The translations under genes and the position numbers were made by a program. 64,000 nucleotides of DNA from Variovorax paradoxus (lineage in GTDB: Bacteria; Pseudomonadota; Gammaproteobacteria; Burkholderiales; Burkholderiaceae_C), in assembly GCF_030811855.1 (NCBI RefSeq), contig NZ_JAUSRN010000003.1, positions 1 to 64,000 of the forward strand. Direction: 5' to 3'. This document shows, one piece after another, positions 10,664-18,240 of this stretch. Position 1 is the first letter of the stretch; the number at the start of each line of letters is the position of its first letter. The notes beneath the pieces were generated by a model. The model did not search any database. It was not told the origin of the DNA and saw nothing but the letters and a program-made list of their open reading frames with translations.

Positions 10664-10978
10664 TCAGCCCACCACCACTTCGCTGATCTGCATCACGGGT
10701 GCGATATCGGTGTAGTTCTTGATGTCGCCAAGGATTTCCTTGGCATGCGGGCCGAATGCGGTTTGAAACGCCTCGGCCGAGTCGCAGAACACGTGGCACA
10801 TGCCGACGTAGGTCGGCGGGGTTCCGGGCGCGCCGCCGGCCAACCCCTTGTCGATGGTGTACGACTTGCAGGCGTCGCCCATGCGCGCCTTCAAAAGCGG
10901 CATGTGCTTGTCGCGGTAGTAGGCGTGGTCGAACCTCGCGCCGTCGGTGTAGGGGTACATCACGCTGACTTTGATCAT
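10664..10978 (-). CDS. EthD family protein
   Basis: A 104-residue ferredoxin-like-fold protein of the EthD/dimeric alpha-beta barrel family. It begins MIKVSVMYPYTDGARFDHAY, followed by the conserved YYRDKHMPL segment. Such proteins are small dimeric accessory enzymes or binding proteins, first noted in ethyl tert-butyl ether degradation; the substrate here is unknown. The ATG at 10978 is preceded by AGGAGACCGAAGC on the minus strand, so the longer frame to 11050 is rejected. It is convergent with liuD and divergent from the next dehydrogenase gene. Confidence 0.85.
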   Translation of the reverse strand: MIKVSVMYPYTDGARFDHAYYRDKHMPLLKARMGDACKSYTIDKGLAGGAPGTPPTYVGMCHVFCDSAEAFQTAFGPHAKEILGDIKNYTDIAPVMQISEVVVG

Positions 10979-11088
10979 GCTTCGGTCTCCTGGTGTGCCT
11001 GGTCTTGGATGCTGGCGCACGAGCATAGAAGAAGGAACACAGTGCGACAAGCTGCGGGCCGTTCCGCGGCCCTAATAAGATTCGATTC

Positions 11089-12009
11089 ATGAAAATCATC
11101 GTCTCTCTCACCGACAACCGCCCCGAACCGTGGATCGAAGGCCTCAAGGCCGAGCTGCCCGAAGCACAGGTCGAGGCCTGGCAGCCGGGCGCGGCCCAGG
11201 CCGACCATGCAGTCGTGTGGGTGCCGCCCCAGCAGCTGCTCGACGAGCAGCCGGGCCTGCGCGGCCTGTTCAACATCGGTGCCGGCGTTGACGCGCTGCT
11301 CAAGCTCAATGTGCCGGCGCACACGCGCATCGTTCGGCTCGACGATGCGGGCATGTCGGTGCAGATGGCGGAGTACGTCTGCCACACGCTGATCCGCCAC
11401 TTTCGGGATTTCGATGCCTACGAAGCCGATGCGCGCGAAGGCCGCTGGAGCTATCGCAAGCCGAAGCTGCGGCGCGACTTTCCGGTCGGCATCATGGGGC
11501 TGGGCGTGCTCGGCGAACGGGTCGCGAAAGCCGTTGCGCAGTTCGAGTTTCCGGTGCTGGGCTGGAGCCGCTCGCCCAAGGCGATCGATGGCGTGAAGGT
11601 GTTCAGCGGCGAGGCGCAGTTCGACGAGTTCCTGTCGTCCACGCGCGTGCTCGTCAACCTGCTGCCGCTGACCGAAGCCACGCGCGGCATCCTCAACCGC
11701 CATACGCTCGGCAAGCTCAAGCCGGGCGGTTACCTCATCAGCATCGCGCGTGGCGCGCACATGGTCGAAGACGACCTGATCCCGATGCTCGACGCAGGTC
11801 AGCTCGCTGGCGCCACGCTCGACGTGTTCCAGGTCGAGCCGCTGCCGGCCGATCACCCGTTCTGGCGCCATCCAAAAATTGTCGTCACGCCGCACGCTTC
11901 GGCGCGCACGCTGCGGGAAGAATCCATCAGCCAGATCGCCGGGAAGATCCGCGCGATGGAGCAGGGCCTGCCGGTCAGCGGCGTGGTTGATCCGATCCGG
12001 GGCTACTGA
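11089..12009 (+). CDS. Glyoxylate/hydroxypyruvate reductase A-like 2-hydroxyacid dehydrogenase
   Basis: A 306-residue D-2-hydroxyacid dehydrogenase that should reduce glyoxylate or hydroxypyruvate with NAD(P)H. The Rossmann motif is GIMGLGVLGERVA; catalytic residues are the Arg in SIARGAHMVEDD, the Glu in DVFQVEPLPADHPFW and the His in VVTPHASA. Length and the catalytic histidine segment resemble E. coli GhrA (312 aa) more than the longer PGDH group. It lies between the liu operon and acylphosphatase with no overlap; a separate promoter is likely. Confidence 0.9.
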   Translation: MKIIVSLTDNRPEPWIEGLKAELPEAQVEAWQPGAAQADHAVVWVPPQQLLDEQPGLRGLFNIGAGVDALLKLNVPAHTRIVRLDDAGMSVQMAEYVCHTLIRHFRDFDAYEADAREGRWSYRKPKLRRDFPVGIMGLGVLGERVAKAVAQFEFPVLGWSRSPKAIDGVKVFSGEAQFDEFLSSTRVLVNLLPLTEATRGILNRHTLGKLKPGGYLISIARGAHMVEDDLIPMLDAGQLAGATLDVFQVEPLPADHPFWRHPKIVVTPHASARTLREESISQIAGKIRAMEQGLPVSGVVDPIRGY

Positions 12010-12053
12010 AAGCGCGCTGGAACCGCCCACCTCGCACCGATGTTGCCATTGCC

Positions 12054-12347
12054 ATGAATCCACCCGCCGTCACCCGCCATCTCGTCGTCCGCGGCCTCGT
12101 GCAGGGCGTGGGCTATCGCTGGTCAATGGTGCAGGCCGCACGGCGCCTGGGCGTGCGCGGCTGGGTGCGCAATCGGCGCGACGGCAGCGTGGAGGCGCTG
12201 GCCTGCGGACCGGCCTCGGCGGTCGAGTCGCTGATGGCGTGGGCCCGCAGCGGTCCGGACGGCGCGCAGGTGAGTGCATTGGAGGTGACTGAGGTCCCCG
12301 CGCCGGCCGAGCCGCCATCGGATTTCGTGCAGCGCGAAACGGCGTGA
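12054..12347 (+). CDS. acyP: Acylphosphatase
   Basis: A 97-residue acylphosphatase that hydrolyses carboxyl-phosphate bonds such as acetyl phosphate and 1,3-bisphosphoglycerate. The phosphate-binding loop with its Arg is GLVQGVGYRWSM, and the catalytic Asn is in GWVRNRRDGSVE. The length fits the family (about 90-98). A divergent, non-conserved C-terminal tail follows the core. It sits 44 bp after the dehydrogenase gene and 91 bp before HMG-CoA lyase. Confidence 0.93.
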   Translation: MNPPAVTRHLVVRGLVQGVGYRWSMVQAARRLGVRGWVRNRRDGSVEALACGPASAVESLMAWARSGPDGAQVSALEVTEVPAPAEPPSDFVQRETA

Positions 12348-12438
12348 GCCGCGCCGCCAAGCACGCCGCGCGCAGACGGCCGACAATTGAAAGACGGCTT
12401 TTTTCTTTTCCGTGAAAACTCAGACACAGAGACATGCC

Positions 12439-13359
12439 ATGAAGCTCCCCACCAAAGTCAAGATCGTCGACGTCGGCCCGCGCGACGGACTGCAGAACGA
12501 AAAGCAGCCGGTCTCGGCTGAAGTGAAGATCGGCCTCGTGCACCGCCTGCAGGACGCCGGCCTGAAAGAGATCGAGGTCACCAGCTTCGTGTCGCCCAAG
12601 TGGGTGCCGCAGATGGCCGACAACGCCGAGGTGATGCACGGCATCCAACGCAAGCCCGGCGTGCGCTACTCGGTGCTCACGCCCAACATGAAGGGCTTCG
12701 AGGCCGCCATTGCCGCGCCGCGCGAAGAATGGCCCGACGAGATCGTGGTGTTCGGCGCCGCGAGCGAGGCTTTCAGCCAGAAGAACATCAACTGCTCGAT
12801 TGCCGAGAGCATCGAGCGCTTCGCACCTGTGGTGGCGGCGGCGCGCGAAAAAGGCATCGACGTGCGCGGCGCCATGTCGTGCACCGTCGGCTGCCCGTAC
12901 GAAGGCGAGGTTGCACCTGAGCGCGTGGGCATGCTGGCGAAGCTGATGAAGGACATCGGCGTGCAGCGCGTTGACGTGGCCGACACGATCGGCGTGGGCA
13001 CGCCGCGCAAGGTGCGGGCCGCCATCGAGGCCACGCTGGCGCACTTCGGCGTGGACCACATCTCAGGCCACTTCCACGACACCTACGGCCAGGCGCTGGT
13101 CAACACGCTGGCCTCGCTGGAGCTGGGGGTCTGGAACTTCCAGTCGTCCTCCGCCGGCCTCGGGGGCTGCCCCTACGCCAAGGGCGCGACGGGCAACGTG
13201 GCGACTGAAGACGTGGTTTACATGCTGCACGGCATGGGCATCGAGACTGGCATCGACCTGGACAAACTGATCGACGCGGGCGTGTACATCAGCGAGGCGC
13301 TGGGGCGCGAGCCGAACTCGCGGGCGTCGAAGGCGATCCGCACGAAGAGGGCTGGCTGA
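12439..13359 (+). CDS. liuE: Hydroxymethylglutaryl-CoA lyase
   Basis: A 306-residue TIM-barrel lyase that splits HMG-CoA into acetoacetate and acetyl-CoA, the last step of leucine catabolism. The N-terminal metal-site segment is VDVGPRDGLQNEKQP; the HxH metal ligands are in ISGHFHDTYGQ; the catalytic cysteine loop is GLGGCPYAKGATGN. The ATG at 12439 is chosen over a GTG at 12412 that would add nine residues not seen in the family. Its product completes the pathway of the operon ending 1.8 kb upstream. Confidence 0.95.
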   Translation: MKLPTKVKIVDVGPRDGLQNEKQPVSAEVKIGLVHRLQDAGLKEIEVTSFVSPKWVPQMADNAEVMHGIQRKPGVRYSVLTPNMKGFEAAIAAPREEWPDEIVVFGAASEAFSQKNINCSIAESIERFAPVVAAAREKGIDVRGAMSCTVGCPYEGEVAPERVGMLAKLMKDIGVQRVDVADTIGVGTPRKVRAAIEATLAHFGVDHISGHFHDTYGQALVNTLASLELGVWNFQSSSAGLGGCPYAKGATGNVATEDVVYMLHGMGIETGIDLDKLIDAGVYISEALGREPNSRASKAIRTKRAG

Positions 13360-13391
13360 TGAGCACGCTGACAACCGTGGGAGCCATGTGA
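13359..13391 (+). other. Ten-codon reading frame bridging two stop-start overlaps
   Basis: The bases from 13359 encode MSTLTTVGAM and then TGA. Its ATG overlaps the liuE stop as TGATG, and its own stop overlaps the next gene's ATG (13391) as TGATG. It is too short for a recognisable protein. It may carry terminating ribosomes across the 31-bp gap and so couple the two genes; chance is a real alternative. Confidence 0.3.
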
Positions 13392-13879
13392 TGTGCGGCG
13401 CTGAACTTCATTCGCTGCCCGAAGGTGTGCAGCGTGTCTCGCGCATGCTGCAGGACGCTGGCCACCCCCATTCGCCGCGCATGCTCGACGATGCCTGCCG
13501 CACCGCGCAGCAGGCGGCGGACGCGCTCGGCATCCTGGTCGGGCAGATCGCAAAGAGCATCATCTTCCGGCGCAAGAGCGACGACGCGGCGGTGCTGGTC
13601 ATCACCTCCGGCGACAAGCGCGTCGACGAGAAAAAGGTGGACGCGCTGGTCGGCAAGACCGGCCGCGCCGATGCCGAATTCGTGAAGGCGCGCACCGGCT
13701 TCACCATTGGCGGCGTGTCGCCGGTGGCGCATGCCACGCCACCCGTGGTGCTGATCGACCGCGAGCTGTTCCGTTTCGAGGAGATATGGGCCGCCGCGGG
13801 CCATCCGCACGCGGTGTTCCAGCTGCGCCCGCAAGACCTCGAGCAACTGACCGGTGCACCCGTGGCGGACGTGGTGTGA
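13391..13879 (+). CDS. YbaK/EbsC family aminoacyl-tRNA deacylase
   Basis: A 162-residue YbaK/EbsC-domain protein, the family that hydrolyses mischarged Cys- or Ala-tRNA(Pro). The core contains GQIAKSIIFRRKSDDAAVLV with the conserved lysine, GDKRVDEKKV, and GFTIGGVSPVAH. The ATG at 13391 is used; a GTG one codon earlier is possible. Which aminoacyl-tRNA it edits cannot be told. Its stop overlaps the GTG start of the DUF1289 gene. Confidence 0.9.
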   Translation: MCGAELHSLPEGVQRVSRMLQDAGHPHSPRMLDDACRTAQQAADALGILVGQIAKSIIFRRKSDDAAVLVITSGDKRVDEKKVDALVGKTGRADAEFVKARTGFTIGGVSPVAHATPPVVLIDRELFRFEEIWAAAGHPHAVFQLRPQDLEQLTGAPVADVV

Positions 13880-14142
13880 ATTTCGATGCGGCGGAAACCC
13901 TGGCCGAGCGCGCTGTTGCCGTGCAGCGCGCAGCCGGCGACGTGCCATCGCCCTGCACCTCAGTCTGCCGCATGGACCGCCTGAGCGGTTTTTGCGAAGG
14001 GTGCCTGCGCACCATTCCGGAGATCGCGGGCTGGAGCAAGATGGAAGACGAGGCGCGGCGCGGCGTGTGGCACGCGATAGAGTTGCGGGCACGTGCCGGC
14101 ATTTGGCGCGTCACCGAGGAATCAGGAGACACGCACGCATGA
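13876..14142 (+). CDS. DUF1289 domain protein, small cysteine-rich
   Basis: An 88-residue protein with four cysteines in the pattern CTSVC-(10)-CEGC (SPCTSVCRMD, then FCEGCLRTIPEIAGW), the mark of DUF1289. A Zn or Fe-S site is plausible but not shown. The GTG start at 13876 overlaps the upstream stop as GTGA, and its TGA overlaps the next ATG. Both couplings argue that the three genes YbaK, DUF1289 and HCCA isomerase are translated together. The longer frame to 13786 lies inside the YbaK gene and is rejected. Confidence 0.85.
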   Translation: MNFDAAETLAERAVAVQRAAGDVPSPCTSVCRMDRLSGFCEGCLRTIPEIAGWSKMEDEARRGVWHAIELRARAGIWRVTEESGDTHA

Positions 14143-14783
14143 AGCACATCGACTTCTACCTGGACTTCATCTCGCCCTATGCGCACCTTGCCTTCGAGCA
14201 TCTGCCCGAGGCGCTCGAAGGCCTGAGCTACAGCGTGGCCTACAAGCCGGTTCTGCTCGGTGCAATCCTCAAGCACCACGGGCAGCTTGGCCCGGCCGAG
14301 ATTCCGGCCAAGCGCAGCTGGACCTACCGCCACGTGCTCTGGCTCGGCCATGCCAACGGCGTGCAGATTGAAATGCCTGCCTCGCATCCCTACAACCCGC
14401 TTCCGCACCTGCGACTTGCGCTCTCGACTTCGGAAGACGGCAGCATCAGCCGCCATGTGGCCGAGAACATCTTTCGCCACGTGTGGCGCGGCGGTGAAGA
14501 AGCAGGCGATGCCAGCCGACTGGCCGCTCTGGCCGCGCAGCTGACGCCCAAGCGCGACATGAACGGCGACGAGAACAAGGCGCTGCTCAAGCGCAATACC
14601 GATACGGCCCTACAACTGGGCGTGTTCGGCACCCCCACCTGCGTGGTCGACGGCCGGCTGTTCTGGGGCTTCGACGGGCTGGCGATGATGCGTGCCTACC
14701 TGCACGGCGACACGTGGTTCGATGGTCCGGCGTGGACCGGCGCCGATCAGCGCCCGTCCTTGCTGCGAAGCAGCAAAAACTGA
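14139..14783 (+). CDS. 2-hydroxychromene-2-carboxylate isomerase (DsbA-like, GST kappa type)
   Basis: A 214-residue thioredoxin-fold protein of the kappa-class GST/HCCA isomerase group. It opens with HIDFYLDFISPYAHLAFEHL, where the serine replaces the DsbA cysteine as the glutathione-activating residue, and ends with GVFGTPTCVVDGRLFWGFD, which contains the cis-Pro. The prototype isomerises 2-hydroxychromene-2-carboxylate in naphthalene breakdown, but no aromatic pathway genes are nearby, so the substrate is open. Its ATG overlaps the DUF1289 stop. Confidence 0.9.
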   Translation: MKHIDFYLDFISPYAHLAFEHLPEALEGLSYSVAYKPVLLGAILKHHGQLGPAEIPAKRSWTYRHVLWLGHANGVQIEMPASHPYNPLPHLRLALSTSEDGSISRHVAENIFRHVWRGGEEAGDASRLAALAAQLTPKRDMNGDENKALLKRNTDTALQLGVFGTPTCVVDGRLFWGFDGLAMMRAYLHGDTWFDGPAWTGADQRPSLLRSSKN

Positions 14784-14899
14784 GCAACCGGCCGATTTCT
14801 TACAAGCTGAAACGAGCCCCGCGGGTTTCACCTTAATTCGTAAGCGTCGGTTCAGTTTCGCGAAAGGCTCGGGTCAGTCGCGCCTCCAAGAATGCTTCA

Positions 14900-14920
14900 C
14901 GGTCCCGAATGCCGGGACCG
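14900..14920 (+). other. Perfect hairpin in the leader of the MFS gene
   Basis: CGGTCCCG (14900-14907) and CGGGACCG (14913-14920) form an 8-bp perfect stem with loop AATGC. It ends 30 bases before the MFS start. There is no T-run, so it is not an intrinsic terminator. It could be an operator or an mRNA-stabilising hairpin. Confidence 0.45.
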
Positions 14921-14950
14921 ACACGAACGCATACACAGGAGACGACGCAT

Positions 14951-16645
14951 ATGGCAGCAACACTGGATTCGAGGGGGATGCCTCACCCGGCCCCCCGGCC
15001 CATGTCCGCGGAGGAAAAGAAGGTCATCTTCGCTTCCTCCCTTGGCACGGTGTTCGAGTGGTACGACTTCTACCTTTACGGATCGCTCGCTGCGATCATC
15101 GCGAAGCAGTTCTTCAGCGGCCTGGATGCCGGCGCGGCCTTCATCTTTGCACTGCTGGCGTTTGCCGCAGGCTTCCTGGTGCGGCCGTTCGGCGCCATCG
15201 TGTTCGGCCGGCTCGGCGACATGATCGGGCGCAAGTACACCTTCCTGGTCACGATCCTGATCATGGGCTTGTCGACGTTCATCGTCGGCCTGTTGCCCAG
15301 CTACGCGACCATTGGCGTTGCGGCGCCGGTGATCCTGATCGCACTGCGCATGCTGCAGGGCCTGGCACTCGGCGGTGAGTACGGCGGTGCTGCCACCTAC
15401 GTGGCCGAGCACTCGCCGCACGGCAAGCGCGGCGCCTACACCTCGTGGATCCAGACCACCGCCACGCTCGGCCTGTTCCTGAGCCTGCTGGTGATCCTGG
15501 GTGTGCGCACCTGGCTCGGCGAACAGGCGTTCGGCGAGTGGGGCTGGCGCGTGCCGTTCCTGGTGTCGATCGCGCTGCTGGGCATCTCGGTGTGGATTCG
15601 CCTTTCGCTGAGCGAGTCGCCCGCGTTCCAGAAGATGAAGGCCGAGGGCAAGACCTCGAAGGCGCCGCTGTCCGAATCCTTCGGCCAGTGGAAGAACCTC
15701 AAGATCGTGATCCTGGCGCTGGTCGGCCTGACCGCCGGCCAGGCCGTGGTCTGGTACACGGGGCAGTTCTACGCGCTGTTCTTCCTGACGCAGCAGCTCA
15801 AGGTCGACCCCACGACCGCCAACCTGATGATCGCCGCCTCGCTGCTGATCGGTACGCCGTTCTTCGTGGTCTTCGGTACGCTGTCCGACAAGATCGGCCG
15901 CAAGCCGATCATCATGGCCGGCTGCCTCTTGGCCGTGGTGACCTACTTCCCGGTCTTCAAGATGATCACGGCCTACGCCAACCCCGACCTCGCCAAGGCG
16001 CAAGCCACGGCTGGCGTCACGGTGACGGCGGATCCCAAGTCTTGCTCGTTCCAGGGCAACCCTGTGGCCCGCGAGATCGACTTCCGCAGCTCTTGCGACA
16101 TTGCCAAGCGCTACCTGGTGCAGAACTCGGTGAGCTATGACAACGTCGAAGGCGCGCCTGGTTCCAAGGCCATCGTCAAGATCGGCGACAAGACCATCGA
16201 AGCGCCGATCGGCAACGTGGTGAACCTGAAGTTCGACGAAGCCTCCGCCAAGGAGATCGCCGCCTTCAAGAAGGGCGTGGCCGAGGACCTGAAGGTGGCG
16301 GGCTATCCGGCCAAGGCCGACCCCGCGAAGATGAACAAGGTGATGGTCGTCGCGCTGCTGTTCTGGCTGGTGCTGCTGGTCACGATGGTCTACGGCCCCA
16401 TTGCCGCGATGCTGGTCGAACTGTTCCCGACGCGCATCCGCTACACCTCGATGAGCCTGCCGTACCACATCGGCAACGGCTGGTTCGGCGGCCTGCTGCC
16501 GACCACCGCCTTCGCGATCGTGGCGACCACCGGCAACATGTACAACGGCCTCTGGTATCCGATCATCATCGCGGCAATGACGCTGGTCATCGGCACGCTG
16601 TTCATCCGGGAAACCAAGGACGTCGACATCTACGCGAACGACTGA
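14951..16645 (+). CDS. MHS-type MFS transporter with a periplasmic loop domain
   Basis: A 564-residue proton-coupled carrier of the metabolite:H+ symporter group. The family signature GTVFEWYDFYLYG opens TM1, and GRLGDMIGRKYTF lies in the TM2-3 loop. Usual members have 430-450 residues; the extra length is an insert of about 110 residues at about 350-460, after TM9. By topology it should be periplasmic, and it holds two cysteines (PKSCSF and SSCDIAK). The ATG at 14951 has AGGAGA at 14937-14942. Organic acids or betaine-like solutes are usual substrates; which one applies here is unknown. A terminator follows. Confidence 0.9.
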   Translation: MAATLDSRGMPHPAPRPMSAEEKKVIFASSLGTVFEWYDFYLYGSLAAIIAKQFFSGLDAGAAFIFALLAFAAGFLVRPFGAIVFGRLGDMIGRKYTFLVTILIMGLSTFIVGLLPSYATIGVAAPVILIALRMLQGLALGGEYGGAATYVAEHSPHGKRGAYTSWIQTTATLGLFLSLLVILGVRTWLGEQAFGEWGWRVPFLVSIALLGISVWIRLSLSESPAFQKMKAEGKTSKAPLSESFGQWKNLKIVILALVGLTAGQAVVWYTGQFYALFFLTQQLKVDPTTANLMIAASLLIGTPFFVVFGTLSDKIGRKPIIMAGCLLAVVTYFPVFKMITAYANPDLAKAQATAGVTVTADPKSCSFQGNPVAREIDFRSSCDIAKRYLVQNSVSYDNVEGAPGSKAIVKIGDKTIEAPIGNVVNLKFDEASAKEIAAFKKGVAEDLKVAGYPAKADPAKMNKVMVVALLFWLVLLVTMVYGPIAAMLVELFPTRIRYTSMSLPYHIGNGWFGGLLPTTAFAIVATTGNMYNGLWYPIIIAAMTLVIGTLFIRETKDVDIYAND

Positions 16646-16693
16646 ACGCAGGTCCAGAAGGAGGGTGGCGCAAGCCGGCCCTCCGTTCAACAA

Positions 16694-16729
16694 AGGGGCT
16701 TCATGCCGTCGGCATGAGGCCCTTTTCTT
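16694..16729 (+). terminator. Rho-independent terminator after the MFS gene
   Basis: GGGCTTCATGCC pairs with GGCATGAGGCCC across a GTC loop (one G-T wobble), followed by CTTTTCTT. It lies 49 bp after the transporter stop and before the small peptide gene. Confidence 0.85.
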
Positions 16730-16765
16730 GAACCCTCACATCCTCATCTTCAGGAGACAAACCAA

Positions 16766-16930
16766 ATGTGGAAACTCGTAGTCGGCTTCGTCGTCTTTGC
16801 CGCCGTTGCTCTGTTCGTCATTTCCAAGGCCGGAGACAAGATCGACATGTCGGGCGAGAAGCACGGGGGCGATGCGGTGCACGAGCCTGCACCTGCACCC
16901 GCACCTGCGCCCGCCGCCGCACCCAAGTAA
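16766..16930 (+). CDS. 54-residue single-pass membrane peptide with a Pro-Ala tail
   Basis: The ATG at 16766 follows a good ribosome binding site (AGGAGA at 16752-16757). The 54-residue product has one hydrophobic segment at about residues 3-20 (LVVGFVVFAAVALFVISK), then a charged stretch ending GEKHGGDAVHE, then a tail of repeated Pro-Ala (residues 41-52). No family is recognised. It probably sits in the inner membrane with the tail outside. It has its own transcription space, because a terminator precedes it, and it is convergent with the binding-protein gene. Confidence 0.7.
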   Translation: MWKLVVGFVVFAAVALFVISKAGDKIDMSGEKHGGDAVHEPAPAPAPAPAAAPK

Positions 16931-16967
16931 GCAACAGCGCAAGGCGCGGCGGGGCGCCAGCGCGGTC

Positions 16968-18074
16968 TTAGCGCTTGAACCGTCCGTCGCTGATGATCGC
17001 CAGGTCGGCGAAATCGATGCCCGAATGGTCCTGGGGGGAATAGCTCACCTCAAGCCCGCCAAGGTCGTAGGCGCGAAGGCTTTCGAGCGCCGCGAGCACC
17101 TTGGCGCGTGTCGGCTTGGGCCCGGCGCGGCGCAGCGCTTCGACCAGCACCTTGGCCGCGGCAAAGCCTTCGAGCGTGGCCGGTGAGAGTTCCGCGTGGC
17201 CCTTGGCCTGCGCCAGCGCAAGGGCCTCTTTGACCATGGGGTAGCTGATGGAGCGCTCGTTCGGGAACACCTGCGTCACGATCACGCCCTTGCTTGCATC
17301 CCCCAATTGCTTGATGAACCCCGAAGCGGCGTTGTTCGACAAGGTGACCACCTGCGCGGCCGACCCCGAGGCGCGCAGCGCCTTGATGCCGTCGACCACG
17401 GCCGCGCCCGAGCCGATCCACAGCACGGCCTGCGCATTGGCTTCCTTGATGGTCGGCACGATGGTCTTGTAGTCGGGCTTTTCGCGGTCCGCCGGCACGG
17501 TCACCACGGGCTTGGCCTGCGCCTTGGCAAAGCCGGTCATCGCGCCTTCCAGCGCGTCCTGCCCGAAAGAGTCGGTCACGTGCACCACCGCGATGCGGGC
17601 GATGCCGGTGGTGAGCAGGTGCTGGATGGCCTTCTCGGCCTCTCGCTGGTAGGTGGCGCGCACGTTGAACACGTGCTTTTGCACCGGCTTGTGCAGCACC
17701 ATCGCGCCGGTGGAAGGGCCGATCAGGGCCACGTCGTATTTGTCGAGCCAAGGGATGATGGCTTGCGAATGCGGCGTGCCGCGGCTCATGAAGAGGGCCA
17801 GCACCTTTTTATCTTCGATCAGCACGCGGGCGTTCTCGCTGGCGCGCTTGACGTCGAAGGTGTCGTCCATGCGGAGAACCTCGATCTTTTCGCCATGGAT
17901 GCCGCCTTGCGCGTTCACGGCGTCGATCACCAGTTGGGAACCGGCGATGGTTTCATTCACGCCCGCGGCCACCGAGCCGGTCAGGCCGGCAGTCTGGCCA
18001 ATCAGGATCTGGGCGGGAGCGGCCGTCGTGGCCAGTGCCAGCAGGGCGGCGCAAAGCACATGCAGCTTGTTCAT
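16968..18074 (-). CDS. Branched-chain amino acid-type ABC transporter substrate-binding protein
   Basis: A 368-residue periplasmic binding protein of the LivK/Peripla_BP_6 family. The signal peptide is about residues 1-21 (MNKLHVLCAALLALATTAAPA), followed by QILIGQTAGLTGSVAAGVNE, the typical ligand-binding opening. The start is the ATG at 18074 with GGAAG six bases upstream; an ATG two codons earlier is less well placed. No permease or ATPase genes lie near it, so it is an orphan receptor whose ligand (amino acid, amide or aromatic acid) is unknown. Confidence 0.9.
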   Translation of the reverse strand: MNKLHVLCAALLALATTAAPAQILIGQTAGLTGSVAAGVNETIAGSQLVIDAVNAQGGIHGEKIEVLRMDDTFDVKRASENARVLIEDKKVLALFMSRGTPHSQAIIPWLDKYDVALIGPSTGAMVLHKPVQKHVFNVRATYQREAEKAIQHLLTTGIARIAVVHVTDSFGQDALEGAMTGFAKAQAKPVVTVPADREKPDYKTIVPTIKEANAQAVLWIGSGAAVVDGIKALRASGSAAQVVTLSNNAASGFIKQLGDASKGVIVTQVFPNERSISYPMVKEALALAQAKGHAELSPATLEGFAAAKVLVEALRRAGPKPTRAKVLAALESLRAYDLGGLEVSYSPQDHSGIDFADLAIISDGRFKR

Positions 18075-18240
18075 GGACATCTTCCAATGCAGTGAGACGT
18101 AAACAAAGGTGCTATTTGTTACATAAAGTGTCTTAAACGGAATCCGTACAAACCCCTGCGCGGCCGCAGACCATGTGACGGAGTGCACGAATACGTCACC
18201 AAGCTCTCCCTAGAATGTTTGCCCCACCCCCAAGGCACTC

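Noticed and set aside
18075..18240. Search for a LexA box ahead of uvrA.
   Set aside because: No CTGT-N8-ACAG pattern is present. A GTGACG-N13-CGTCAC inverted repeat (18175-18199) is seen but has no known owner.
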